Origin: Oscillospiraceae bacterium
GTDB taxonomy: Bacteria; Bacillota_A; Clostridia; Oscillospirales; Oscillospiraceae
Assembly: GCA_017550765.1 (NCBI GenBank)
Contig: JAFZOC010000235.1
Span: 1 to 5,750, forward strand
DNA length: 5,750 nucleotides
Reading direction: 5' to 3'
Under the pieces are notes generated by a model that saw nothing but the letters and a program-made list of their open reading frames with translations, had not been told where the DNA came from and searched no databases. This document shows, piece by piece, positions 1 through 5,750 of this stretch. The position numbers and the translations under genes are program-made. How positions within the stretch are numbered: the stretch's first letter is position 1; every line of letters starts with the position of its first letter.

Positions 1-2134
1 CTTCCCGCCGGCCCAGGCGCCGTCCCTCGGCGCGCCCCGGGAGCGGGGCGTCCTGCCGGAGCACAGCTGGGGCGACGACGCCTTCTCCTTCCGGACGCCG
101 CCGCTGCCCCCCCGGGCCTGGCAGCTGGTGCTCTCCAACGGTCCTCTCAGCGCCGTGGTCTGCGACTGCGGGCCGGCGGCGCTGTGGCTGGACAACGCCC
201 GGGAGCTGCGGCTCGTGGCGCCGACGGAGGATCTCCGGGCCACGGCGGGCCGGGAGCAGATCTGGGCCGAGCTGGATGGCCGGCCGATGAGCCTCTTCGC
301 CGCCAACGACGGTCTCCCCTGCCGGGTGCAGTTCGCCCCGGGCCTGGCCCGCTGGGAGAAGGAGCTGGGCGGCCGGACCGTGGTCACGGAGCTCTTCCTC
401 CTGCCCTGGCAGGCGCTGCGGGTGCTGATCCTCCGCGGCGCCCAGGGCCTGTCTCTGCGCTGGCTGCTGCAGCCCTGTCTCAGCTCCGGGGACGCCGGCT
501 CCCTGCGCTGCGGCGTACAGGACGGCCTCTTCTGGGCCGAGAACGCCGAGAGCGGCCGGGAAGGCCTGCGCTTCCTGGCCGGCTGCAGCGTTCCGTCCAG
601 CTGCCGCACCGACTTCACGCCCCCCGCCATGGAACTGCGCCTGGAGGCGGAGGAGCTGACGGTGCTGGTCTGCGGCTGCGTCTCGGAGGCGGAGCTGCGG
701 CCGCTGCTGCGCCCCGGGGCCGCCCTCTCCGCCGGGGCGGAGGTCCGCGCCCAGTGGCAGCGGCTGCTGGGGGATCTGCGCCTGCGCACGGGCCTGGCGT
801 TCCTGGACCGCTGTCTCTGGCCCTGGGCGCCCTATCAGGTCCTGGCCTGCCGGCTCATGGCCCGGGGCAGCCTCTATCAGAGCGCCGGTGCCTACGGCTT
901 TCGGGATCAGCTCCAGGACGCGGTGGCCCTGCTGCCCCTGGACCCGGTCTACGCCCGGGAGCGGATCGCGGATGCCTGCCGGCACCAGTACCGGGAGGGG
1001 GACGTGATGCACTGGTGGCACCCCCTCCCCCAGGGGGACAAGGGCGTGCGCACCCGCTGCTCGGACGATCTGCTGTGGCTGCCCTGGGCCCTCTGCGCCT
1101 ATGTCCGGGCCACCGGGGACCTGGGGCTCTGCGCCCGGGAGGAGCCCTGGCGGTCCTCGCCGCCCCTCCGTCCGGAGGAGCGGGACCGCTACGAGACGCC
1201 CGTCCCGGAGGGCTCCGGGCCCGTGCTGGCCCATGCCCGGGCGGCGCTGGAGCGCTGTATCGCCCGGGGCACGGGGCCCCACGGTCTGCCCTTCTTCGGC
1301 AGCGGCGACTGGAACGACGCGCTGGACGCCGTGGACGGGGAGAGCGTCTGGCTGGGCTGGGCCCTCTCCCTCTGCGCCGACGGCTTCGCAGAGCTCCTGG
1401 AGCGGCTGGGGCAGCCGGGGGCGGAGCGTTTCCGCTCCCTCGCCCGCCAACTGGGCCAGGCGGCCGACGCCGCCTTCAACGGCCGCTGGTACCCGCGGGG
1501 CTTCTGGGCAGACGGGGAGCCTCTGGGCGGCGAGGAGAGGATCTTCGCCCTGCCCCAGGCCTTCGCCGCCCTGAGCCCCTACGCGACGCCGGAGCGGGCA
1601 GACGCCGCCCTGGACGCCGCCCTCCGGCGGCTGGTGGACGCCGAGCACGGCCTGGTCCGGCTCTTCGATCCGCCCTTCGGGGAGGACGAGCGCAGCCCCG
1701 GCAGCATCCTGGGCTACGGCAGGGGCTGGCGAGAGAACGGCGGGCAGTATACCCACGCCGCCCTCTGGCTGGCCCGGGCCTGTTTCCGCCGGGGCCGCCG
1801 GGAGGACGGGCTGCGCCTGCTGCGGACGGTCCTGCCGGAAGAGCACGATCTGCGCGTCTGGGAGGCGGAGCCCTTCGTGCTGGCCGCGGACGTCTCCGCC
1901 GCGCCGGGCCGCGAGGGCGAGGCCGGCTGGACCTGGTACACGGGCTCCGCCGGCTGGCTCCTGCGCGTCGTGCTGGAGGATCTGCTGGGCCTGGAACTCC
2001 GGGACGGGCAGCTCCTGCTCCCCGAGGACCCGCCGGACTTCTCGCTCTATTGGAAGGGGCGTCAGATCTGCGCCGCGGACGGCGTCCTCACCGTGGACGG
2101 TCTACCCTGGGATGGGCCGGTCTCTCCCGCCTGA
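1..2134 (+). CDS. GH94 family glycoside phosphorylase / cyclic beta-1,2-glucan synthase-like protein, 3' part (5' end outside window)
   Basis: The frame is open from base 2 to the TGA at 2132-2134, so about 710 C-terminal residues are visible and the true start lies upstream. The GTG at 128 is not a convincing start, because the conserved lead-in to the GH94 beta-sandwich (PPRAWQLVLSNGPL, from about base 107) already lies before and across it. Catalytic-domain hallmarks follow in order: GAYGFRDQLQD (887-919), GDVMHWWH (998-1021), GVRTRCSDD (1043-1069), GSGDWNDAL (1298-1324), RENGGQYTHA (1730-1759) and TWYTGSAGW (1931-1957). By analogy with chitobiose and cellobiose phosphorylases, the Asp of DWND (1316-1318) is the general acid. 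The Arg of GFRD (902-904), His of YTHA (1754-1756) and Thr of YTGS (1940-1942) would contact phosphate. The family splits beta-glucosidic bonds with inorganic phosphate. The GGQYTHA and WTWYTGSAGW forms resemble the cyclic beta-1,2-glucan synthase and 1,2-beta-oligoglucan phosphorylase branch. The N-terminal sandwich is divergent. Substrate and full length cannot be told. Family call is firm; specificity is inference. Confidence 0.9.
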   Translation, partial: FPPAQAPSLGAPRERGVLPEHSWGDDAFSFRTPPLPPRAWQLVLSNGPLSAVVCDCGPAALWLDNARELRLVAPTEDLRATAGREQIWAELDGRPMSLFAANDGLPCRVQFAPGLARWEKELGGRTVVTELFLLPWQALRVLILRGAQGLSLRWLLQPCLSSGDAGSLRCGVQDGLFWAENAESGREGLRFLAGCSVPSSCRTDFTPPAMELRLEAEELTVLVCGCVSEAELRPLLRPGAALSAGAEVRAQWQRLLGDLRLRTGLAFLDRCLWPWAPYQVLACRLMARGSLYQSAGAYGFRDQLQDAVALLPLDPVYARERIADACRHQYREGDVMHWWHPLPQGDKGVRTRCSDDLLWLPWALCAYVRATGDLGLCAREEPWRSSPPLRPEERDRYETPVPEGSGPVLAHARAALERCIARGTGPHGLPFFGSGDWNDALDAVDGESVWLGWALSLCADGFAELLERLGQPGAERFRSLARQLGQAADAAFNGRWYPRGFWADGEPLGGEERIFALPQAFAALSPYATPERADAALDAALRRLVDAEHGLVRLFDPPFGEDERSPGSILGYGRGWRENGGQYTHAALWLARACFRRGRREDGLRLLRTVLPEEHDLRVWEAEPFVLAADVSAAPGREGEAGWTWYTGSAGWLLRVVLEDLLGLELRDGQLLLPEDPPDFSLYWKGRQICAADGVLTVDGLPWDGPVSPA

Positions 2135-2147
2135 AGGCAGCGCACCG

Positions 2148-2213
2148 CCCTGTCGGCCCACCTCCATTACGATCCCGTCTCCCTGTCGGCCCCGCCGCCG
2201 TTGCGATCCCGTC
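2148..2213. repeat. Imperfect tandem direct repeat, two units of 32-33 bp
   Basis: Unit 1 spans 2148-2179 and unit 2 spans 2181-2213. Both begin with CCCTGTCGGCCC and end with CGATCCCGTC; the 10-11 bases between are diverged (ACCTCCATTA against CGCCGCCGTTG), with a one-base length difference. The repeat starts 13 bases after the GH94 stop codon and ends before the putative terminator hairpin. It does not look protein-coding. It could be a local duplication or two copies of a dispersed intergenic repeat; function unknown. Confidence 0.65.
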
Positions 2214-2229
2214 GCCCCCGCCTCGCTCC

Positions 2230-2270
2230 GGGAGCTCCGACCTCGTTCGCGGCGGGGCTCCCTCTCTTTC
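2230..2270 (+). terminator. Probable Rho-independent terminator after the GH94 gene
   Basis: GGGAGCTCCG (2230-2239) can pair with CGGGGCTCCC (2253-2262) in a 10-bp stem with one G-U pair and a 13-base loop. A pyrimidine-rich tail, TCTCTTTC, follows at 2263-2270. The position, about 95 bases after the GH94 stop and before the next promoter, suits transcription termination. The loop is larger than ideal and the tail is not a pure T run. An alternative pairing (GCGGCG 2249-2254 with CGCCGC 2270-2275) overlaps the 3' arm and would compete with this stem. Confidence 0.5.
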
Positions 2271-2305
2271 GCCGCCGGGCGCGGCCGATCTTTCCTCGCC
2301 TGCTC

Positions 2306-2334
2306 TTCCCATTTCCTCACAGATATGGTATAAT
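2306..2334 (+). promoter_or_regulatory. SigA-type promoter for the M16-M16-lgt operon
   Basis: A perfect -10 box TATAAT lies at 2329-2334 and is extended by TG at 2326-2327 (TGGTATAAT). Seventeen bases upstream, TTCCCA (2306-2311) matches 4 of 6 positions of the TTGACA -35 consensus. The segment 2290-2345 is clearly more AT-rich than the surrounding DNA. Transcription would start near 2341, giving a short leader of about 22 bases before the ATG at 2364. That leaves no room for a riboswitch or leader attenuator. Confidence 0.8.
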
Positions 2335-2352
2335 GTCACATCTATGAGATCC

Positions 2353-2359
2353 GGAGGTG
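2353..2359 (+). promoter_or_regulatory. Ribosome binding site of the first M16 gene
   Basis: GGAGGTG at 2353-2359 complements the 3' end of 16S rRNA and ends 4 bases before the ATG at 2364. It supports that start over the out-of-frame ATG at 2345, which has no such site in front of it. Confidence 0.8.
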
Positions 2360-2363
2360 CACC

Positions 2364-3662
2364 ATGGAGCTGACACGGACCCAGATCATGCCGGGCGTAT
2401 GGCTGAGCCATCTGCGCACGGAGAAGTTCAAGACCGCCTGCCTCAGTCTCACGCTCCTGACCCAGCTGCAGCGGGAGACCGCGTCCCTGAACGCGCTGAT
2501 CCCCTACGTGCTGCGCCGGGGGACCATCCGCTATCCGGACATGGGCGCGCTCTACGCCCGGATGGAGGAGCTCTACGGCGCGGCGATCGCCCCGGTGGTG
2601 CGCCGGATCGGCGAGATCCAGTGTCTGGGCTTCTACGCCAGCATCCCGGAGGGGGCCTTCCTGCCGGAGGGCCGGGATCTGCTGCGGGACGCCGTCTCCC
2701 TCCTGGGCGAGATGCTCCTCTCCCCCGCCACCCGGGGCGGCCTGCTGCTGCCCCAGTATGTGGACAGCGAGCGGGAGAAGATGCTGGAGGCCATCCGCAG
2801 CCGTCTCAACGACAAGCGCAGCTATGCCATGCAGCGCTGCGTGGAGGAGATGTGCTGCTATGAGAGCTACGCCGTCAGCCGCCTGGGCGACGAGAGCAGC
2901 TGCGAGGCGATCCGCTATCAGAAGCTCACCCGGCAGTACCACAGTCTGCTGCAGCAGAGCCCGGTGGAGATCTTCTACTGCGGCCGCGCCCGGAAGAAGG
3001 AGCTGGTCTCCCTCCTGCGGGACGCGCTGAGCACCCTGCCCCGGGGCGAGATCGACGACGACATCGGCACCGACGTGCGCATGAACGCCCTGGAGGCCGC
3101 CCCCCGCTTCGTGGAGGAGACCATGGACGTGGGCCAGGGGAAGCTGGCGATCGGCTGGCGCCTTGGCGAGTGCATGGAGGAGCCGGACCTGGCCGCCCTG
3201 CAGGTCTTCAACGCCGTCTTCGGCGGCGGCGGCAGCTCCAAGCTCTTCCGCAAGGTCCGGGAGGAGCGGGGCCTCTGCTACTATGCCGACTCCATGCTGG
3301 AGAGCCACAAGGGCCTGCTGCTGGTCAGTGCCGGGATCGACAGCGAGGCGCTGGACGCGGTGCGGGAGGAGATCTTCGCCCAGCTGCGCGCCATGGCGGA
3401 GGGCGATATCTCCGACGAGGAGCTCAGGGCCGCCAAAGCCGCGGTGGCCTCGGATCTGCGGGCCCTGTGCGACAGCCAGGGCGAGCTGGAGGGCTTCTAC
3501 CTGTCCCAGATCCTGGACGGCTCGGACTGCGGGCCGCTGGAGCTGGCCGCCCTGGTGGAGGATGTGAGCCGGGAAGACCTGGTCCAGATCGCCCGGAGCG
3601 TGGACCTGGATCTGATCTATCTCCTGAAGAGCGGCGGAACGGAGGAGGAAGATGGAGACTAG
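2364..3662 (+). CDS. yfmF: M16 family protein lacking the zinc motif, YfmF type (EF-P 5-aminopentanol modification-associated)
   Basis: This 432-residue protein is close to the usual length of B. subtilis YmfF (about 430) and has the two-domain M16 layout. The region where active M16 peptidases carry HxxEH reads LNALIPYVLRRGT (residues 42-54), with no His or Glu ligands, so it should not bind catalytic zinc. The C-terminal domain keeps a textbook substrate-binding segment, GGSSKLFRKVREERGLCYY (about 289-307). R299 and Y306 have the seven-residue spacing of the Arg/Tyr pair of insulysin and processing peptidases. No signal peptide or membrane segment is seen, so it is likely cytoplasmic. It is the first gene after the promoter at 2306-2334 and its 3' end overlaps the second M16 gene. 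Known of the family: Bacillus YmfF/YmfH are annotated as associated with 5-aminopentanol modification of elongation factor P. Inferred: it is the non-catalytic partner of the next protein. A RiPP-processing M16 pair is a less likely alternative. Confidence 0.85.
   Translation: MELTRTQIMPGVWLSHLRTEKFKTACLSLTLLTQLQRETASLNALIPYVLRRGTIRYPDMGALYARMEELYGAAIAPVVRRIGEIQCLGFYASIPEGAFLPEGRDLLRDAVSLLGEMLLSPATRGGLLLPQYVDSEREKMLEAIRSRLNDKRSYAMQRCVEEMCCYESYAVSRLGDESSCEAIRYQKLTRQYHSLLQQSPVEIFYCGRARKKELVSLLRDALSTLPRGEIDDDIGTDVRMNALEAAPRFVEETMDVGQGKLAIGWRLGECMEEPDLAALQVFNAVFGGGGSSKLFRKVREERGLCYYADSMLESHKGLLLVSAGIDSEALDAVREEIFAQLRAMAEGDISDEELRAAKAAVASDLRALCDSQGELEGFYLSQILDGSDCGPLELAALVEDVSREDLVQIARSVDLDLIYLLKSGGTEEEDGD
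3641..3648 (+). promoter_or_regulatory. Ribosome binding site of the second M16 gene, inside the first
   Basis: GGAGGAGG at 3641-3648 lies within the last codons of the upstream M16 gene, 3 bases before the ATG at 3652. It supports the start that gives an 11-bp overlap and suggests translational coupling. Confidence 0.75.
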
Positions 3663-4929
3663 AGCCTATCCTGCGATCGGCATGGTCCTGTACGAGGGGG
3701 CCCTGCCCAACGGCCTGCGCCTGCGGGTGCTGCCCACCCCCGGCTACAGCAGCCGTTCCATCGTCTTCGCCGCAGGTCTCGGCGGCGCCCACCGCCGCTT
3801 CTACCGGGACGGGCAGCTGGTGGAGCTCCCGGCGGGCGTGGCCCATTTCCTGGAGCACAAGAGCTTCGACCTGCCCGACGGGGACGGGGCCCTGCAGCGC
3901 CTGTACGCCAACGGCGCCGACCCCAACGCCTTCACCTCCGCCGATATCACCTGCTACTATCTGGAGTGCACCGACCGCTTCGAGGAGGACCTGCGCCTGC
4001 TGCTGCACCTGGTCGCCACCCCCCATCTCACGGAGGAGGCCGTGGAGAAGGAGCGGCCGATCGTCGCCCAGGAGATCCTGGAGGGCGAGGACGACCCCGA
4101 CGTAGCCCTGTACTACAACTTGCTCCGCCAGCTCTACGAGCACCATCCCATCCGGGAGCGGGTGGCCGGCACGCTGGAGAGCATCGCCCAGATCGACGCC
4201 GAGATGCTCCGGCTCTGCTACGAGAGCTTCTACGCCCCTAGCAACATGTGCCTGTGCGTCGTGGGCGACGTGGACCCGGAGCTGGTCTTCCGGATCGCCC
4301 GGGAGGAACTGCCCGCCGAGGCCGGCAGCATCCCCGTCCCCGACCTGGGAGAGCCGGAGGGCCCCCGGCCGCTGGAGCTCTATCACCAGGCGGAGATGGA
4401 CGTCTCTGCGCCCCAGTTCCTGATCGGCGCCAAGATCGCCCCCGCCCTCCGCGGGGAGGACATGCTGCGGCAGCGGCTGGTGGCGTCCCTGGCTCTGCGG
4501 CTGCTGGCCGGCCCCACTTCCTCCCTGTACCAGCGCCTGTACGCCGACGGCCTCATCGACCGGAGCTTCGACGTGGAGGTCGACTTCTCCGCCGGCACCG
4601 GGACCTTCCTCCTGGGCGGCGAGAGCGCGTCGCCCAAGGACGTCCTGACCCTGCTCCGCGGGGAGCTGCTGCGGCTGGACCTGGAGGGACTGGGCCCCAA
4701 GGCCTTCGAGCGGGCCAAGCGCGCCTCGCTGGGGGCGCGTCTCCGGGGCCTGGAAGACCCGGCCAGCCTCTGCGTCGCCCTGGCGGAGACCCTCTTCGAG
4801 GGCTGGTGCCCCCTGGACGCCTTCGCCCTGCTGCCCCAGATCGACATCGCCGAGTGCGAGGCCTTCCTCCGCAAGGAGCTGGACCCCGCGCGGCTCGCGA
4901 TCTCCATCATCCAGCCAAGGAGGGAATGA
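3652..4929 (+). CDS. yfmH: M16 family zinc peptidase, YfmH type (EF-P 5-aminopentanol modification-associated)
   Basis: This 425-residue protein is close to B. subtilis YmfH in length. It carries the inverted zinc motif HFLEH (H65, E68, H69; bases 3844-3858) in the context GVAHFLEHKSFD, followed by ANGADPNAFTS, which is typical of this subfamily. The distal Glu ligand is most likely E141 in IVAQEILEGE (base 4072). E68 would act as the general base. In the C-terminal domain the segment matching the Arg/Tyr pair reads SSLYQRLYADGLIDRSF (about 291-307): the Arg position is Tyr and the Tyr position is not conserved. It therefore holds the metal site but not the substrate-binding pair, the reverse of the upstream protein. 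No signal peptide or membrane segment is seen. Its start overlaps the upstream gene by 11 bp, and lgt follows after one base. Peptidase chemistry is well supported; the substrate and a role in EF-P modification rest on family annotation from Bacillus. Confidence 0.88.
   Translation: METRAYPAIGMVLYEGALPNGLRLRVLPTPGYSSRSIVFAAGLGGAHRRFYRDGQLVELPAGVAHFLEHKSFDLPDGDGALQRLYANGADPNAFTSADITCYYLECTDRFEEDLRLLLHLVATPHLTEEAVEKERPIVAQEILEGEDDPDVALYYNLLRQLYEHHPIRERVAGTLESIAQIDAEMLRLCYESFYAPSNMCLCVVGDVDPELVFRIAREELPAEAGSIPVPDLGEPEGPRPLELYHQAEMDVSAPQFLIGAKIAPALRGEDMLRQRLVASLALRLLAGPTSSLYQRLYADGLIDRSFDVEVDFSAGTGTFLLGGESASPKDVLTLLRGELLRLDLEGLGPKAFERAKRASLGARLRGLEDPASLCVALAETLFEGWCPLDAFALLPQIDIAECEAFLRKELDPARLAISIIQPRRE
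4917..4923 (+). promoter_or_regulatory. Ribosome binding site of lgt
   Basis: AAGGAGG at 4917-4923 lies in the last codons of the second M16 gene, 7 bases before the ATG at 4931. It decides the lgt start: the nearby ATG at 4926 is in another frame and meets a stop after one further codon, and no in-frame ATG comes again until residue 77. Confidence 0.8.
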
Positions 4930-4930
4930 G

Positions 4931-5750
4931 ATGACCCAGTTCCTCAGCGAGATCCTCCAGACCATCCAGCGGGAGTCCACGATCAGCTTCCCCTTCCTGG
5001 GGATCTACGACCTGGACCCGCCCGCCTTTTTCCTGGTCTTCGGACATAAGATCTATCTCTACGGCGTGCTGATCGCCGCGGGCTTCCTGGTGGCCGGCGC
5101 CTACTGTTCCCGGGCCGGCAAGCGCTTCGGCATCAGCTCCGACGACTTCTACGACCTGATGATCTGGCTGATCCCGATCGTGATCGTCTGCGCGCGGCTC
5201 TATTACGTGCTCTTCCGGCTGGAGGACTTCCGGGGCCGGCCCCTGTCCGTCTTCGCCGTATGGGAAGGGGGCCTCGCCATCTACGGCGGCATCATCGGGG
5301 GCGTGGCCACGGCTTACTTCGTCTGTCGCCACAAGAAGATCCCTCCGGCCGCCATGCTGGATCTGTGCATCTACGGGCTGCTGATCGGGCAGATCATCGG
5401 CCGCTGGGGCAATTTCATGAACCGCGAGGCCTTCGGCGCGGAGACCACCGTCTTCTGCCGCATGGGCCTCACCGACCCCGGCGGACATACCATCTACGTC
5501 CACCCCACCTTCCTTTACGAGAGCCTGTGGAACCTGATCGGCCTGATCGCACTGATCATCTGGGAGCGGAAGGGACACCGCCACTACGACGGCCAGGCCT
5601 TCCTGCTGTACCTGCTCTGGTACGGCCTGGGCCGGGCCTGGATCGAGGGGCTGCGCACCGACAGCCTCTATATCGGCCATACCGGTCTGCGCGTGTCGCA
5701 GCTGCTGTCCGCCGGGCTCTGCCTGGGGGCGCTGGCGCTGCTGGCCGTGC
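4931..5750 (+). CDS. lgt: Prolipoprotein diacylglyceryl transferase Lgt (3' end outside window)
   Basis: Lgt transfers diacylglycerol from phosphatidylglycerol to the lipobox Cys of prelipoproteins in the cytoplasmic membrane, the first step of lipoprotein maturation. The visible 273 residues show a hydrophobic multi-pass protein with segments near 41-59, 74-95, 113-132, 144-157, 196-211, 222-238 and 256-273. The family signature GRWGNFMNREAFG starts at G157, with R158 and N161 matching E. coli R143 and N146. Other marks are IYLYG with Y44, CARLYYVLF with R89, WEGGLAIYGG (111-120), HPTFLYE (191-197), GRAWIEGLRTDSL with R242, and LRVSQ (253-257). The residue matching E. coli H103 is Y118, and the 40-residue distance to the signature Arg is preserved. 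The family is about 260-300 residues long, so only a short tail should be missing. It starts one base after the second M16 stop and is probably cotranscribed with it. Confidence 0.96.
   Translation, partial: MTQFLSEILQTIQRESTISFPFLGIYDLDPPAFFLVFGHKIYLYGVLIAAGFLVAGAYCSRAGKRFGISSDDFYDLMIWLIPIVIVCARLYYVLFRLEDFRGRPLSVFAVWEGGLAIYGGIIGGVATAYFVCRHKKIPPAAMLDLCIYGLLIGQIIGRWGNFMNREAFGAETTVFCRMGLTDPGGHTIYVHPTFLYESLWNLIGLIALIIWERKGHRHYDGQAFLLYLLWYGLGRAWIEGLRTDSLYIGHTGLRVSQLLSAGLCLGALALLAV

Noticed and set aside
128..130. GTG as a start codon of the GH94 gene
   Set aside because: The frame is open back to base 2, the sequence before it fits the start of the GH94 beta-sandwich, and no ribosome binding site precedes it. 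The gene begins outside the window.
2112..2333. 73-codon + strand small open frame in the intergenic region
   Set aside because: Pro/Arg/Ser-rich translation with no ribosome binding site; it runs through the repeat, the hairpin and the promoter. Non-coding DNA explains it better.
184..2373. 729-codon + strand frame overlapping the GH94 gene
   Set aside because: The translation is almost entirely Gly, Ala, Pro and Arg, has no GH94 motifs and is in a different frame from the recognised enzyme. It is a GC-driven shadow.
2088..3308. 406-codon open frame on the minus strand across the intergenic region and the first M16 gene
   Set aside because: It lies opposite a gene with clear M16 features, crosses the promoter and terminator region, has biased low-complexity composition (Ala, Gly, Leu, Gln, Val) and shows no recognisable motif. 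Long antisense frames are expected in such GC-rich DNA.
3424..4980. 518-codon open frame on the minus strand opposite the second M16 gene
   Set aside because: Despite its length it is the mirror of the M16 coding frame and extends into the neighbouring genes on both sides. Its Gly/Gln/Val/Leu-rich sequence matches no family I recognise, and it has no evident ribosome binding site.
4907..5680. 257-codon open frame on the minus strand opposite lgt
   Set aside because: It is antisense to well-conserved Lgt motifs; its Asp/Val/Gln/Ala-rich composition is typical of reverse-frame translation of GC-rich membrane protein genes.

Overview
The window is dense, GC-rich bacterial DNA with every gene on the + strand. 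The gene content points to a high-GC member of the Clostridia, probably an Oscillospiraceae-like gut anaerobe. The clues are a Bacillota-type pair of M16 proteins (YfmF/YfmH class), a clostridial-style Lgt, strong GGAGG ribosome binding sites and a SigA-type promoter. The taxonomy is inferred from family resemblance, not from a database search.

Layout: (1) Bases 1-2134 hold the 3' part of a glycoside hydrolase family 94 gene (annotated in some pipelines as a GH36-type catalytic domain). It is cut by the left edge and resembles the phosphorylase module of cyclic beta-1,2-glucan synthases and 1,2-beta-oligoglucan phosphorylases. (2) Bases 2135-2363 are a 229-bp intergenic region. It holds an imperfect tandem repeat, a GC-rich hairpin that probably terminates the GH94 transcript, and a clear promoter (4/6 match at -35, 17-bp spacer, extended TATAAT -10) just ahead of the next gene. 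(3) Bases 2364-4929 encode two overlapping M16 family proteins. (4) From base 4931 to the right edge lies lgt, prolipoprotein diacylglyceryl transferase, cut before its stop codon.

The last three genes look like one operon driven from the promoter at 2306-2334. The M16 genes overlap by 11 bp, and lgt begins one base after the second M16 stop; each gene has its own strong ribosome binding site. The two M16 proteins have complementary sequence features. The first lacks the zinc-binding HxxEH motif but keeps the substrate-binding Arg/Tyr pair; the second keeps HFLEH but has lost the Arg/Tyr pair. This fits an obligate heterodimeric peptidase. Homologues in Bacillus (YmfF/YmfH) are annotated in connection with 5-aminopentanol modification of elongation factor P. 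Lgt attaches the diacylglyceryl group to lipoprotein precursors in the membrane. No direct functional link between the M16 pair and Lgt is visible here beyond shared transcription.

I see no mobile element, CRISPR array, tRNA, rRNA or clearly undescribed system. The points most worth checking are the split-active-site M16 pair and its linkage to lgt, the intergenic tandem repeat, and the unknown substrate of the divergent GH94 enzyme.
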